A stretch of 64,000 nucleotides of DNA from Excoecaria cochinchinensis (GCA_947683425.1 CANTUQ010000007.1:1798001-1862000); one strand, 5' to 3'; shown: positions 23,592 through 37,132, counted from the stretch's first letter. The notes: generated from the sequence alone by a model not told the origin. Numbers and translations are program-made.

Positions 23592-24434
23592 AAGATCGGT
23601 TAGCCGTTAACTAATCGATTAATTAGATATTAAAATTTAAATTTAAGTCTATTAACTATAATTCTTAAAACATAAAGCTTGCGACCGCGTCCAATTAAAT
23701 TGGATAACCACTGATTTAACTTTCAGTTTTTTTTATCCAACCTTGGTTTGTGGTCGTCAAAATGTTTTTAAAACTCCCTATTTGTCATTATGAAATAAGA
23801 GTTATTAATTTTTTTAACCATCTTTTATCTAAAATCATTCATTCAATTAATTTGAATTTATACCCGAATAAATTTTTTTAAAAAATAAAAGTAAAATATT
23901 TTCTTTCAAATATTTAAAAATGCTTTAAATTTGAGCATATGGCTAATATTCTGGATTGCATTAGAAATTTACCGAGTCGAAATTGGACATTTTTTGTGTG
24001 GCAAATTTAGCAGCTGATCTTAAGGCAAAGAAAGCCATTGATGAAGGAGTCCAACTCACCCAGCCCCCCCCCCCCCCATATATCTTCCTAATTTACTCCC
24101 TAGAGATGTTTTTGGAGTTTCTGTTCCTAAATTTATTGACGTGTAATCTTGGTGCTTTGTCTTTTCCCTCTCATATTTCATCTGATTTCTCGAGATGATT
24201 GAACATGCATGCATCTTTATTTATGAGATAAGAGCTATTATCTTGATTTAATTATTAGTAGGTTAACCTAACATGTAGACACACAGATTATGTACATATT
24301 TTCTATCATTTTAGGAAAATACTTATCTTGATTTAATTATTAGTAGGCGATTATGTATATATTTTCTATCATTTTAGAAAAATACTTATCTTGATTTAAT
24401 TATTAGTAGGTTAACCTAATATGCAGGCACACCG

Positions 24435-24478
<44 letters not shown>

Positions 24479-25181
24479 GAAGAGGTATAGAACAAAAAGT
24501 TAGGCCCCTTAAACCCAGTAGTTGACTTGCTTAGGGTTAATTTTCCTTATTATTTTGCACGGGATAACAACAGTAGCTTTAAATTTTAATTTATTAAGAA
24601 GAAAATTCCCCATTTAATCTTTCCTAATGACTTTATAAACAATGCTTTAATGTGCTCCCAAAAATTCAATTGATTCAGTGAAAACGTCTTCAATTAAATA
24701 TTTAACCAATAGAATGTGAAGCTTATTTGGATTTGAAAACATTAACAATCTGTCAAGTATAGGATTGGAATAACAGGCTACTCTCCTATCCGATCCCTTG
24801 TATATCGCGCAGCAAGAGCAACACAGGCAATAAATAAATAAAATAAAATCTCACCTCATATAGGTACATGCTCTATGAGCTTACTCAATCGATCCCATAG
24901 TGTCCACAAGACTCCTTTCTCGTGGAGACATCATCTCCATCTCGCAGAGGTACAATGCCAATCACCCAGTTGCCTGGAGACCTCACTTAGGTTCAGTCCT
25001 TGCTATTGTAGTTTCATGATCCAAGATCCATCAGTCCCTTATTGTATTCTTTGATTACTTGAATACCGCTTAAAACACAAAGCAAATGACATCCAGCTTC
25101 AGCTCTCAATACGAAAGATTCAGAATCAACTAAATATTACAAAAGAAATTCCCTAATCATCTTACTGATCCTAATTTCCTA
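23005..25181. other. Repeat-rich intergenic region
   Basis: Very AT-rich. Contains (AAT)n at 23060-23098, CA/TA repeats near 23550-23590, a C-run near 24065-24077, an 85/63-bp tandem repeat at 24241-24412 and a long (TA)n at 24437-24476. No convincing gene was seen. The last few hundred bases are presumably the 3' untranslated region of the FRIGIDA-like gene. Confidence 0.6.
24241..24412. repeat. Imperfect tandem repeat, three starts
   Basis: TCTTGATTTAATTATTAGTA recurs at 24241, 24326 and 24389, with shared following sequence including TTTTCTATCATTTTAG. Spacings are 85 and 63 bp; the middle unit is shorter by an internal deletion. Confidence 0.8.
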
Positions 25182-28100
25182 CTATTGTGTATACGGTGAG
25201 GGCTGGTATGCAGGCGGAGCACCAGTTCCATAATCATATGCACCATAGTTAGCTTGACCCCCATAAGAACCGCTTCCACGGAAACCTGCAGCCCCTGCAT
25301 TGTCTCCCGGAAGTGGATAGTGTTGTTGAGGAATTGCACCAGGGTTTTGAGCGTGGGAAGCACCGTAGGTTGGTGGATAAGGGGTAGTTGTGTGTCCCTC
25401 ATAGACACCCTGACTAGGATAGTTGTATGGCCCGGAATATCTAGCCACTGGGCTGTGTTGTGGCATGGGAGCAGGGTTCCTGCCCCCGAAAGGGGAATAG
25501 GCATTTGACAACTTACCAGCTTTCGCTGGACGAAAAGCAGGTGGCCTCTGGCCTCGGCCACTGCTTGCACCATGGGGACGCTTATTATGCGACTTTGAGG
25601 CAGCTGCTGCTGAAATTTTTTTCCTCTCTGCCTTGCTTTTCTCTAGCCGGGTAGCCCGCTTCCGTAAGCTATCAACAGAGAATTCTGGTTCAAGTTTGTG
25701 ATCTTCGACACATTTGATGACAGCTTTGATAGAATTCAGTTCTGCTGTATTTGACTCATCCTGAAAAATCAACAAAGAATCAAACCTTGGAAACTCTAAA
25801 TGTTTTTGATTAATGAAATAATGCAATATAAACGGACATTAGACACACCGTTGCAGCTGCATTAAAATTGCCATTCTGCAAAATGGTGGAAGTATTCTTC
25901 TTGGAGTTCCTAATGTAAGACTTGAGAAGAGAAACTGGAGAAAATCTCTCAGTCAAACCTGACTCAAAGGCAAAATACACAGCCTCTATCTCCTTCCCAT
26001 TTTTCACCAATTCTTCAATCATCTCTGTAGAAACTAGACTGGATTAATAAACCCCACGTTTGACATTTCAGGGATAAATAAGACTGATGAAAGTTCCCAA
26101 AAAGAGGAAAAAGATTACTGACTTTACTCTTATTGCATTCTAAATCTATCATTAAATGTTTCTTGTTTCAATTATCTACACGTAATTTAAGCATTTAAAT
26201 GTTTCTAGTTTCTTTTATCTACAAGTAATTCCATACTCTTAAAAGAGAAAATCAGAGCTAGATGCATCATAATGCACACTGGGAAAGTAAGAATCCATGC
26301 CTAGCTGAAACCAAAAGAGGGAAAAATAAATAGTGGGACAGAGATATTTACACCTACCAACAACTAAATAAACAAAGAACTTTAACTGTTCCTATTGCCA
26401 ACCATTGCGAAATGCATGATTTTATGTAATCTAATGACTCTGGTCACCACCAGTAGCAGTTCTTTAATTTTCTTTTAGAAAATTACCCTTCCAATTTCAT
26501 TTCTATTCCCATACTCAGTTGCAAGCATTGAGCCTAACATATAAAATAAGACGATAAAGCAATCTAAGGTGGTGCAAGTAGGGGAAGGCATATGAAGGAA
26601 ATATCACTTCTTCTATAATTCATGGATGACTTATTATCTTCGCAGTAATTACTACTGGGATGCCATAACCCAGATAGAACTCAGCTGACTTGGGACCTGG
26701 ATCAGAACCGTTTCTGCATCCCTCCACCAGACACCAGTACTAACATCCAAAATTTAAAAAGGTGCCATACATCAGCCTCTCAGCAATGATTAGTGGTCAC
26801 CTCTCATAAACATAAAAATAACGTGCAAGCCTAACCTCCTAAGATTTCTACTTGTCACAGTTAAGAAAATCCTACCCCAACATGGTACTGTAATAACTGG
26901 ATGACAAACACAACAGCAATCTACATGGTCTGGACCTTAACACTGCCAAGACCACAATACCCAAAGGTAAAGATCCCTATCAGCTGCAAAAATTCAAATT
27001 TTGCCTACCAAGTGTCATCCAAGTTCTGAGAGGCACTGAATCTATGCTGGACAACAAAAGAAGCAAGTAGTGTTATTTGAATAAAATATGCAAAAAGTAA
27101 TTAAAAATTATTTATGCAATCACGATTCACACATATGTCCATCCGGGTGTATGGTAATGTCAGCCTCTTCCTGCTAAAGGATTTTCAAGTCACCATATCG
27201 CCCATAATCCAAGTTGCACTGTGCAATTATATAACTCAACTGTTGACATTTAAACCATGACACTCAGAAGACCAGCAAAATATAACAGGTTTGTGATAGG
27301 ATAAGTATTAGATTCATGATCTTGATAAGTATGAGTACGTAATATGAAACAGAATAAAGTTTTCTCTTGAAACTTAAAAAGTAAATTACATCATCTAATG
27401 AGTTAAAATGTAAGTTGTTACTTTTAAATTGACTGCTAGTAGCACCTAGGAATAAGAAAGTGACAAAGCAGTGCCATGAAGACCGATTCACATTACCCCC
27501 AATCCAATTGTACATATATTAGTAATATTCACTTCTATCATAAAGGCCGCAGCTTTAAAATTTACACAATGGTTGCTACAGATGCAAACCATTCATTACA
27601 AAAAACGCAGTTATGCACATTAACAATTGAAAAGCACCAGCTACTCTGCAAAATGAAAATCATACCTTCCATTTTCTCCCCAAAACCAACAGCCACAGCA
27701 AGTTTAGCCATATCTCTTCTTGCCGCGTGCTCCATCACAAGCTTCCTCAAGAACCCCTCATCAAACCTGGACTTCAACCCGAAAACCACCACCATTTGCA
27801 AGAACATAACTGCCTCCGCAGGTCCCCAAACTCCACCACTGCCACCGCCTTCGTCTCCATCAACTTGCACCTCCTTCCATCTATCCAAAATCCTAGCAGC
27901 CCTGTCCACCACAGTTCGAGCAAATTCAGGCCCTTTCTGTTTCCCGCCAAAATAACTACCCTCCGGAAAAAGGACCTGCACCAGCATCCCGCAAGCCCAG
28001 CGCTTGTCAGTAACCCCAAGCTTCTCGCTTTTATTACTCACAAACTCATCCACTGCATCAAGAATCAACCCCGCGGGGTCCACAGCTTCCATTATAGCAG

Positions 28101-28536
28101 ACGAAATCTCAGCCCGCAACGAAACCGATTCCTTCCGTTTCGAAATAATGAACTTCAACAATCCAGAGGAATCCATTCTCCGAGAATATGACTTCAAAGA
28201 ATCCGATAAAGTATCCAACTTTTGGGGCTTTTCGAATTCGGCGAGCGCATTCTCCTTTTGCTCCTCGACTTTGGCAGCGGCGGCGGACTCGCGTTCAGGT
28301 ATGGAGCTTTCTCTCTGAGATAGGGACTCCAGGGTTTTCTGGGCACTGGTTTCCAAAGATTGAAACTTTGAATCGAGAGACTGAGATTTCAGAGATAATG
28401 AATCTTGAAAGGAAGCGAAATGATTGGTAAGGGTAGTGAATAATTGGGTGCAGGATGAAAGAATTTTCTTTTGAGCCTCGAGGTGATCGACGAATTTCTG
28501 GGTTCTGTCTGTTTTGATTGCTACCTCTGTAGCCAT
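25182..28536 (-). CDS. FRL4A: FRIGIDA-like protein (FRL4 type)
   Basis: Role (known): the FRIGIDA family acts with chromatin complexes that promote FLC transcription. FRL4 members are less studied and many plants use them in growth and stress contexts. Seen: three exons (28536-27666, 26024-25849, 25760-25182) give 1626 nt and 541 aa. The start MATEVAIKTDRTQKF and the N-terminal coiled coil (about residues 15-110) match FRL4A. The central FRIGIDA domain (about 120-420) includes RRMDSSGLLKFI and AVDPAGLILDAVDEFV. The C-terminal third is low-complexity and rich in Gly, Tyr, Pro, Ser and Gln. Intron 1 is long (26025-27665). The coding frame is intact. Nuclear location is expected; no membrane segment is present. 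Confidence 0.93.
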
Positions 28537-29972
28537 TGATAAACTTTCGTGAAATTCAAACAATTTTAAGGTGGGATTCTATGATTTTGATGTGGAAGAA
28601 AACCCTAAAGCCTAGTCTGGAGGTTCTTACTATTACTGGATATATGAAAATTTCTTCGTCGTAACTTTCATTTGTGGATTCTGGTAAGTTTTCGTTAAGC
28701 TTATTGGGAGAAAACAAAGCTTGAAGAAGTTCTCTGCTGCTGACACCATCAAGATTATTAAAAAACCGGACCTGATGGTTCAACCGGAAAACGGAACCGC
28801 GCATTGGTTAGATCCGGAAAAGAACCCGGTTCTTTGACCTTGCATGGATTGGCCGGTTCAAATAGTTTGATTTAACTACCTCCATAAATTGCACGGCGTC
28901 GTTTTCAATCTTTCAGATTCATAGCCTGTTTTTGCATGTGCAATTTACATTTTAAGTCCCTTCATAATGTGATTTTTCATTTTGACCCATAATTTTTATC
29001 ATTTGTTACACTTCCTTCACTGAAAAATTGATGTTATTAACAAAAACCACTCGCCTGCTTCTATTATAGTTTGTTAGTTTGTTGTGATGTCCAAGCCCAT
29101 TATAGTTTGAATGAGCCTTACTTATTAAGCTTTTAATAAATCCAATTTTCTTTTAGTGGCAAAGGCCCAATACTTTGCATTTACTTTTAAATTAAAAAAA
29201 AAAAACAAAATATCTCTATAAGAGTCAAATATACTTTTAAAGAAACAGAAAATCTTTAAGAATAAATATAACACATTTTGATTAATACAGAATATATGTA
29301 GCTCTTATTCTTTTTTTTTTTTTTAAAAAAAATTCTTGTATATAACAAAAAAAAAAATAAAATTGATTTTAATATAATGTGATATTTGAAATGTTGATAT
29401 AAAAAGGAAGGAATATGAGGAAATTGTATTTGAGAGATTAGCACTTAGAATTAGCATTTATTGAAAATTAGAAATTTCACTTTCAATGCCAACTTATCAA
29501 GTAGTTGAAGTTTTTAAAAGCTCATTCTTTGCTCTTTCAAATAATAACAATAAAGGTGATTGTTTGCATGCATTCACCCACACCCTCACCCTCTGCCGGA
29601 CCCAACAATTATGAACAATGCACATCTTTGATCCATTCAAACCAAATTGCTTTTCAAATTACAAATGACATTAATTCTCTTCTCTTTTTTTATGAAAATA
29701 ACCATATTATTAATTAAGCATTGAAGATTTAGATTGTGGTCAAAATTATGAAGAGTAAAGATTGTAGGAGTAATAATAGTGAATTTTGGATATATATATA
29801 CTTTTTCTTTTTCTTATCCTACTTCATACAGTCATGCACTGATACAATTAATAGCTTTATCCCAACATCAAACATGGAAATTCAAATTACAAGAGAATTC
29901 TTTCAAAAATCAACCTACCATTAACTTACAAATTCTAGATTTATATTATATTCAAAAAATCATCCAATATTA
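28537..29972. other. Intergenic region
   Basis: Promoter side of the FRIGIDA-like gene, then AT-rich DNA with A/T runs (29190-29360). No further gene was recognised. Confidence 0.45.
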
Positions 29973-30302
29973 TCAAAGCCGTAATTGATTTTGGAAATTT
30001 CTGGCAGGGTGAGCGAATCGAACCGAGAAAGATCTGGAAAGATTTTCAGGTTCATCTTTGGCTGAGCCATGATCAAAATTTTGCAAGTAACTGTGTTCAT
30101 CATAATAACGACCTACCTGGTTTGAAGAACCTGAATACTCCAGAAACTTCTTTTTTTCTTTCTTCAACTTCACCCAAATTGCCTTCCATTTCAGCTTGTT
30201 TAACCCTGCAAATGCTTGGGATTCTGGACAATTCTCCGAACCGATTTCTTCATAGCAACACCCTAACCGAATGCTTTTGCTGCCTGAACCGCACCACCCC
30301 AT
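29973..30302 (-). CDS. Small basic plant protein of unknown function
   Basis: Not confidently recognised. Seen: an uninterrupted 109-aa minus-strand frame from ATG 30302, with a GA-rich 5' flank (GAGAGAGA near 30330-30342) such as plant leaders often carry. It has a basic central stretch (WVKLKKEKKKFL), then YDEHSYLQNFDHG and PENLSRSFSVRFA near the C-terminus. This Tyr-Asp...Asn-Phe-Asp-x-Gly plus LSRSFSxRFA layout resembles a family of small uncharacterised eudicot proteins that I recall, which supports a real gene. There are no membrane segments or signal peptide. Function unknown. A chance frame is possible but less likely given the motif order. Confidence 0.6.
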   Translation of the reverse strand: MGWCGSGSKSIRLGCCYEEIGSENCPESQAFAGLNKLKWKAIWVKLKKEKKKFLEYSGSSNQVGRYYDEHSYLQNFDHGSAKDEPENLSRSFSVRFAHPARNFQNQLRL

Positions 30303-31874
30303 TGCAACTCAGCAAAACTCTTAGCCAGAGAGAGAGAGAGAATGTGATTTTTTTTCCTCAAAAAAAAAAAAAAAAACTAAGCTTTGATAAGTTATCCGGT
30401 GCAAGTAGGATTGAGTGACTCATAAAAGAAAGAGAAAATTACATTAATTAATTAAAAGAAAATGCTTATTTTGACATGAATAATAAATAAATAAAATAAA
30501 AGGCTTAGAGCATATGTTAATGGGCCTGCCTTTTCTTACATGACTAAGTAAAATATGCTTCTAACTTTGTTGAAAAGTGCAAGATTGAAATTCACTTTAA
30601 TTTTTATGGAATATATCTTAAATTATTGTACATCCTTTGGCCAATTATAGATGTTCCTACATCTATGAAGGGCCAAACAAAACTTTATATTCCTTTTCTT
30701 GCTAAAAATATTAGAATTCCTTGTTAAGTTTAACAACCAAATTCGGAATGTGATGTGTTACAGTAATTTGGTATTTGCACATAATCAATATTCAGTCCAA
30801 TGATAATAGGAGATTTTATTTTTGCACCACTTATGTAAAAACTATTATAGAAATTTCTGGTAAATAAGAAGTATTAACCATTTTGCTGCTGCACTCCAGA
30901 TGTGTCACATTTTCTTAGAACCCAAATCAGAGAGAAATAAAAATCCAAGGCAGGCCCAATTGATTTTTCTTACATTGCAAAAGAAACAAAAGAGTGAAAA
31001 TTACAACAATGCTATCCATTTCTGTCGCTATTACAGTGACATTAAAATGCAAGCGGGGATGATTATCCTTATACCAACCCCTTAAATATTTCATCCCTCT
31101 TAACACAATCTTTCAAACTAACTGTGCAAGAGGATAAGTACATTTTAGACCAGGAATCAAGAGTCTCCTCATGCCAATGCCAATTGTAAATGAAGATAAA
31201 AGATTCCTCATATTTGGTTCCTGTACAAATTCTCTGGTTTTGAACAGCCATAACGAGCCGTGATCCCACAACTGTCATGTAGGTAGGCCCTTAATACGGT
31301 TCCAAAATCTTCTCCAAATAACCGCTACACAATGCAAAGCAACCCCTCCAAGGTACCAAACGTTGGAAATTCTCCAACAAGGCCAGTGATGGTGAGACCA
31401 CGCAAACCTAGCACACAATAATTTTATCAGAACTTTTTTCGTAATATTCTAGATATCATAATAATTAATTCTCGTCGTTGTCAGAAATCAAGTCTAGCAA
31501 TCTAACTGGATCATACTTGATGATCCATAACCATCACTTGCAGGCACGTAAAGCGATACAAGAGAAACAAACGCAAAGAGGAAACCAAGAAATAAATGAA
31601 GCTTTTGTCTTCCAGTAAATCCTGGAGATTTCCTACACCTCTATAGTAGTGGAAAACCTTTAATTGAAGGGCATACTGTGCTAAAGAATCAGATCCAATA
31701 GATGTAAAATTTTGAGAATTAGATTATACATCCAGAGGGAGGGATGCACAGACTGACTTGGCAAAACAGTAGCTCTCAGCCATTCCGTAAATAAGCTCAC
31801 AAATGGACTAGAGATTAAGGGACACGTACCTGCTTCCGGTTTGCATGAAAGGTTTTCCTTTGCGAGTCCCGACA
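30303..31874. other. Intergenic region and 3' flank of the kinase gene
   Basis: No coding similarity recognised. The right part should contain the 3' untranslated region of the casein-kinase-1-like gene, whose stop is at 31875-31877. Confidence 0.45.
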
Positions 31875-32857
31875 TCAAGATACTGTTCTCCCATAGCAGA
31901 TGGACGCAATATACAGGTTCTTTGACCATTTATCCTGCCATTTAAACCAAAGCAAATATCATTACCTGCTTTATGAATATACCAAGCATTTGTACGTATG
32001 ATCACTCCAGCGTCACAAACTATTTGAGAATCATCAAAGTGAATTCAAATCATAGATAGGAATTAGTACAAAATAACAATATCAACTTGCGAAAGCTCTT
32101 TTGAGTGGGACACTTCCCACTATGACTCATTCTCAAAAATAGTTCTAAAAGTTCATAAACCCTAATAAATTGGAAGCAAAAATTGTATTCATCAGTTTTG
32201 AGTTCCCAAACCTAATTTTACATTATCTGAGGGTAAAAAACTAAATCATCTAAGAAATAATAATGAACAACGTTAACAAAGTTCCCCAGAAAATGAGCTC
32301 ATGTTAGCCTTTTCTTTTTCAGGGAATATGCCAAATAGAGTGGACCACGGTCCTCATAGATTATTCCACAGAGAAAAGAGGACGGATAAAGGGCAATTAG
32401 ATTATTCTATATGTACCTTAACATGTGTACTAGGAAACGCAGATGTTCGCAAGGTTTCTTGTGCCACATCCTGTGATTTCCTCTTAGGTGCACTAAGAAT
32501 GAAAGCTGCTTGGTCTGCTGTAGCAGCTGTTGCAGTAATTCTGTATCCATTTTCCCACCTTCTATGGATCCCCTCACTCGGATAGAGGAAATCAAGCTCA
32601 ACAACCTAGCAACAGATTTTAACAAATGTAAGTACTTTCTGTGCTCAGCAGCAATCTGGTTTGAGAAAGAATATAACAGTTGGAAAGTGGACAACCTGAT
32701 TAGGATAGCCTGCATTCCTCGACATCACAATGCCCCATTTGCTACCTGCAGTAGTCATCGAGGTAACAGAGAAGCCTTCTTTCCACTTTTTATTGATCCA
32801 TTTGAAAGGAAATACATCACTAACTTTGTAGGATTGTTGTGTATAAGGAGTCCCTCC

Positions 32858-32888
<31 letters not shown>

Positions 32889-35800
32889 AGAAGGTCAATG
32901 TTAATCATTTAACAGAAAAACTGCAATCTTTGGACAAAAATTCATCATTAACAAAACAATAATATTGAAGGCCAAGTCAACAGTACAGCTTATCTCATCA
33001 GATTTTTCCACCCAAACTACTTCATGTTCCATTAATAATAGAAATCTAAAAGATTTAATCACAATTTTAGCCAGTCAAAGTCAAATTTTTTTGAGAGACA
33101 ATTTTGGTCAATCCCGTTAGTAAATTGGCAAGATGACCCACTGAAACCCAAATGAGGACAATATCGGGTTATGTTCTCAAATTAATGGTAATCAAATTTA
33201 GATATATCAGCAGACAAGCACAAGAATGTGCAAATAACAAAATGTGCAAATAACAAAATATGAACAAAAAGATATTCATGAACTTGTCTTTACCCTTTGA
33301 CATAACCACCAAGGCACTTCCATCGGCAGTGCCCGCAACTGAAGTAATATAGTAATTGTTGTCCCACTGTTCCATTATCCACTCCTGATCAAATAAGCAG
33401 AAACAACAAGCTTGCTGTGAGAATGCACAATTAAATTGATGGACTAACAAAGTTGATTAAAAAAAATAATGTAAAATAGCACCCACCTTGTGCAAGAAAA
33501 TGGGAGATAATTCATAAACCTGGGATGTGAACCCTGTTCCTGCATCCATAATAATGGCCCACAAATTTGCAGCTGAGGCCACACAGCTGATGTACAAACC
33601 ATCTTCCTTCCCTTTCTCTACATGCTGATCAATTCTTGAACCCATAACATTATAATGATACCTGCAGGAAATACTACTATTACTTGATAAATGATCACAG
33701 AAAAGCAAGCATTCTAATACTAACACGGAGTATAAGCCACCAATTCTGAGAAAAACAGCTGTAACTTAGTTTACATATAATAATATTATCAAGAACCATA
33801 AAGGTTAAAAATAAAAAAGAACACAGCATAAAAGAGAGTAACTACAAAAAGAGGAGAAAATGACTCTCCAGAGAAACCATAAACTGGGAAGCTTCAAATT
33901 ATGATGTTGTCCAAAAAGACTTTTCAACTTTTCAAATTATGATGTATTATTATAAAAAAAAAATTAAAAAAAAAAAAAGAAAAGAAAAAGAGAAACAGAG
34001 AGAGTGAGAGAGAGGATCATGGATAAAGACATCAAATCTCAAAAAATGAGAGCTGCACATTACTGTTAGAGAGAGAGATCTCTATGTTCATCCAAATTGA
34101 AAAATGAAGAGGTGCATTTGATTCTGCACCCCATATAATCAAATTACTCACCTCTGCTTCATTGAGGACCTAAAATTGTAAACTGAAATCCACTGAGTGG
34201 CAGGAGTACCAAGTCGCACTTTCTTCTTAAGCTGCCCAGCGTCATCCAACTCAGCAAGTGACCTTCCCCTTTTCTGGCCAACCTATGAAGAATAAAGAAT
34301 CATCAATGATGAAGCAACAAACTAATAGGCACAAATACATTATAAACCAATTTAGAAAAATATACACGACCTTAATAGCTCCATCAGTTAATATGGGCCG
34401 TAACAAGATATTGGAACCTATGCTGTTGTCGAAAAGGGAAATGAGCTTTGCATAATTGGGTTCTTCATCAAATTTCATATTGGTTACCATCTCATGGAAG
34501 TGTTGAAAAGGAGAGGGGCACAAGAAACAAAGCATTTCAGGAGATGTAGCCATTTTCTTCTTACAAACAAGAAATCCTTTGTTTTCTCCCTGCAACGCCA
34601 GAGCACATTAAATCATAATCTGCAATAAAACAAAAGGCAGAACTGACAAGCACAGCTAGAAAGCCAAGTTAGTCAGGGTATAAGAACTTACAACATAACC
34701 TTGCCATGGAAGCTTTCCCCTAAGAAGGAATATGAGGGTATAAGCTAGAGACTCAAGGTCGTCCCTTCGGCTCCCTGTCCTGCCCAAATGAGCATGTACA
34801 CTAGCATAACGGACAGTTCCCCTGTGAAAACCATAACAGAAATGCAACATTTTGAGATAAAAAATTATTCTATGTGCACTAGATGTAAAGAAACACTAAG
34901 TTGGACAAGTTTAAGTAACCAGTAAAGCAATATGAAACTGTAGAAACACGCCTATAAGCCAAGATACACAAAGCACATGAAATGGTAAACCATCATATAT
35001 CATTGTCTGGCATGTTTAAGAATTCATTTTCCGAATGCACTCATGTCAATAATTTCGGTGCTACTGATTGACGGCTCCTAAAGACAGTGAAAGAATCAAT
35101 TACCTGAAAACATCGGGCTTTTGGTCATAATCAACATGACGGCCAGAAGTTGCATCCCGCCATCTTGAAGCTACAGTAGACAATAAGAGAGTTATAACTT
35201 TTTCTAACATAAGCCATGAAACTAAATAACAAATTTTCTCCAGAAGTCAAGAATTTTGTATTGTTAAAGTAGGTCCACATAAGAAGCCATACCCAAACCA
35301 AGATCAATTAGATACAACTTCTTCTCATTGGGTGTTCCAGGCTGGCCAAGCAAAAAGTTCTCTGGCTTAACATCTCCATGAACAAAACTGAAGGAAAAAT
35401 GGAAAAACAGTTGAGACATATGGATTAAGACCAAGATAAAGATGCACATACACAAGATGTAAACACTTCAATTATACCCTCTTAAGTGAAGCTGTTCTAG
35501 AATCGATATTGCCTCTACTGCTATGCAAGCAACCATCTGTTCAGACAGCCTGCAAAAGAAGCAAGTTATCAAGAAGACCTCTTTCATTTTTTTTCTTGGT
35601 GCATTTCGTGTGAGTTTAGAGTGGGAGTATTTGGAAGGACTTAATTACATACGTTTGATTATTAGAGTTCCAAACATCCCAAAGACTCGGTCCAAGCATG
35701 TCCATGACCTGAAGTTTTTTTAGTTCCAAAAAACAATGTGAGAGAAGAAGAATGATAACACTGATTAAATACAAGCAATTCAAAGGAAAAAAAATACTCA

Positions 35801-37132
35801 CAAGGATATAGTAGTCTCCTTGTTGACCTTTATAATGAACCAATGGAAGCCCATAACAACCATTGAGAGTGCTTTAGAAAACAGTTCAAATAGTTAGGTC
35901 ATAGTTGTAGTTCAAAACAACAATATGAATGAAATCATGCATACCTATACACTTGCCACTCATACGGAGGGCCATAACTGCAACCTTTGCTGTTGCGGTG
36001 CTCAAATTTCAAAGCAACCTGGAGAATGGAAAAGAGATTGCCATTAAAGATGCAGAAAGACAAAAATAAAAATTAAAAAAAAAATGTTTAATGGAAAGTT
36101 CAGCAGGGCACAAACCTCAACAGCATCAGGCCCGGTCCGGCCAGCACCACCAGAAATTCTTCTTCCAACATAAACTTGACCAAAGCCTCCTTTGCCCAGC
36201 TTTCTCTCCAACTTGTACACAGGTGAGTTGCCTAGTTGTACCTAATAAGGAGAGAAAATCATTGAAAAAATTTCAAGGATACTTAAAGAAAGAATTGAAG
36301 AAATATTATATGAGCAGTAAGTGAGAAATTGTAAGCATTCTCTATGATTCCTAATAGATCATAAACATTCCACAAGATCTTGACCACCTCTTATGGTATC
36401 TGAAACAAGAAATCCAACCAATGCACATTGTTACAATACTTAATGGCTCAAATCTCCACAGATTGCTTCTTTAGAAAACAATTGGAAATTTGCACGATAT
36501 GTAAAAATGAGAACTGTTGAGTGAGGCAATTATATACGCATACTGTTTTCCAAGTTTCAAGAGATCTCCAATCAAACCAGTAAGCTCCTAAGGATTAGCA
36601 ATAACAGTTTCATGTCAGCTCCTTCACTTTTTACTTTGTAATTGCTCGTATTAGCACATTTAAGCATAACAAATTTCCAAGAAGGAAAATCATCAAAATA
36701 ATGAAGTTAAAAGTTTAAACAGCAAGACATAATTTGAAACTAAAATTATGCATTATATGAAGGTAAGTACCCTCTCAGGAAGTGGACTTGTGCTTCCTTC
36801 TTCTTCACCAGCAGCTAATTTTTCTGCACTTTTATCAACTGCCTGTCTCCCAGGCAAGTCTAGACCTGCACGCCCCCGGCCACGCACTCCACCACCTAAA
36901 AGCTTAGCGTTCTCATTTTGGTTCATTGCTCTAGAGCCTCTACCTCGACCAGCTGGCATGGGGGTGGGACAAAGAAACAACACTCAAGAAGACAGCGAAG
37001 GTGATTTTAAGAGTGAAGCCCTGGAGCCATACCTCTTCCAGTACCACGCCGAGAAGTAGGAACTAAACCAGCAGGACTCTGGTTTTGTTTGACCCTTTGT
37101 GATCGCCGAACTCCAACTTGCAAATCTGGCAT
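31875..37132 (-). CDS. Plant casein-kinase-1-like Ser/Thr kinase (MLK/PPK, EL1-like type)
   Basis: Role (known): nuclear kinases of this group (Arabidopsis MLK/PPK/AEL, rice EL1/HD16) phosphorylate histone H3 Thr3 and regulate photobodies, flowering and hormone responses. Seen: 17 exons (37132-37033, 36952-36771, 36241-36116, 36018-35945, 35871-35802, 35708-35653, 35549-35478, 35387-35293, 35170-35104, 34821-34692, 34589-34371, 34282-34152, 33661-33487, 33384-33294, 32853-32696, 32605-32417, 31934-31875) give 1995 nt, 664 aa. A basic Arg/Gly N-terminus (MPDLQVGVRRSQR) is followed by the kinase P-loop GKGGFGQVYVG (about 110-120), catalytic HGDVKPEN (Asp232) and DLG (255-257), then the long plant-specific C-terminal domain (YTQQSYKVSDVFPFKWINKK) ending CYGRTVS. 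The exon 15 acceptor sits beside a 29-base homopolymer. A 5' UTR intron between about 37140 and 38230 is plausible. Confidence 0.93.
32858..32886 (-). repeat. 29-base A/T homopolymer at a splice acceptor of the kinase gene
   Basis: The minus strand has 29 consecutive T, then GGAG and exon 15 starting at 32853. The run takes the place of the polypyrimidine tract. Confidence 0.85.

Noticed and set aside
23983..24198. 71-aa plus-strand frame between ALDH and the FRIGIDA-like gene
   Set aside because: It crosses a C-run and shows no similarity I can recognise; length is within chance expectation.
27562..28430. Several plus-strand frames opposite FRIGIDA-like exon 1
   Set aside because: They are shadows of the real coding strand, which has the conserved FRIGIDA domain.
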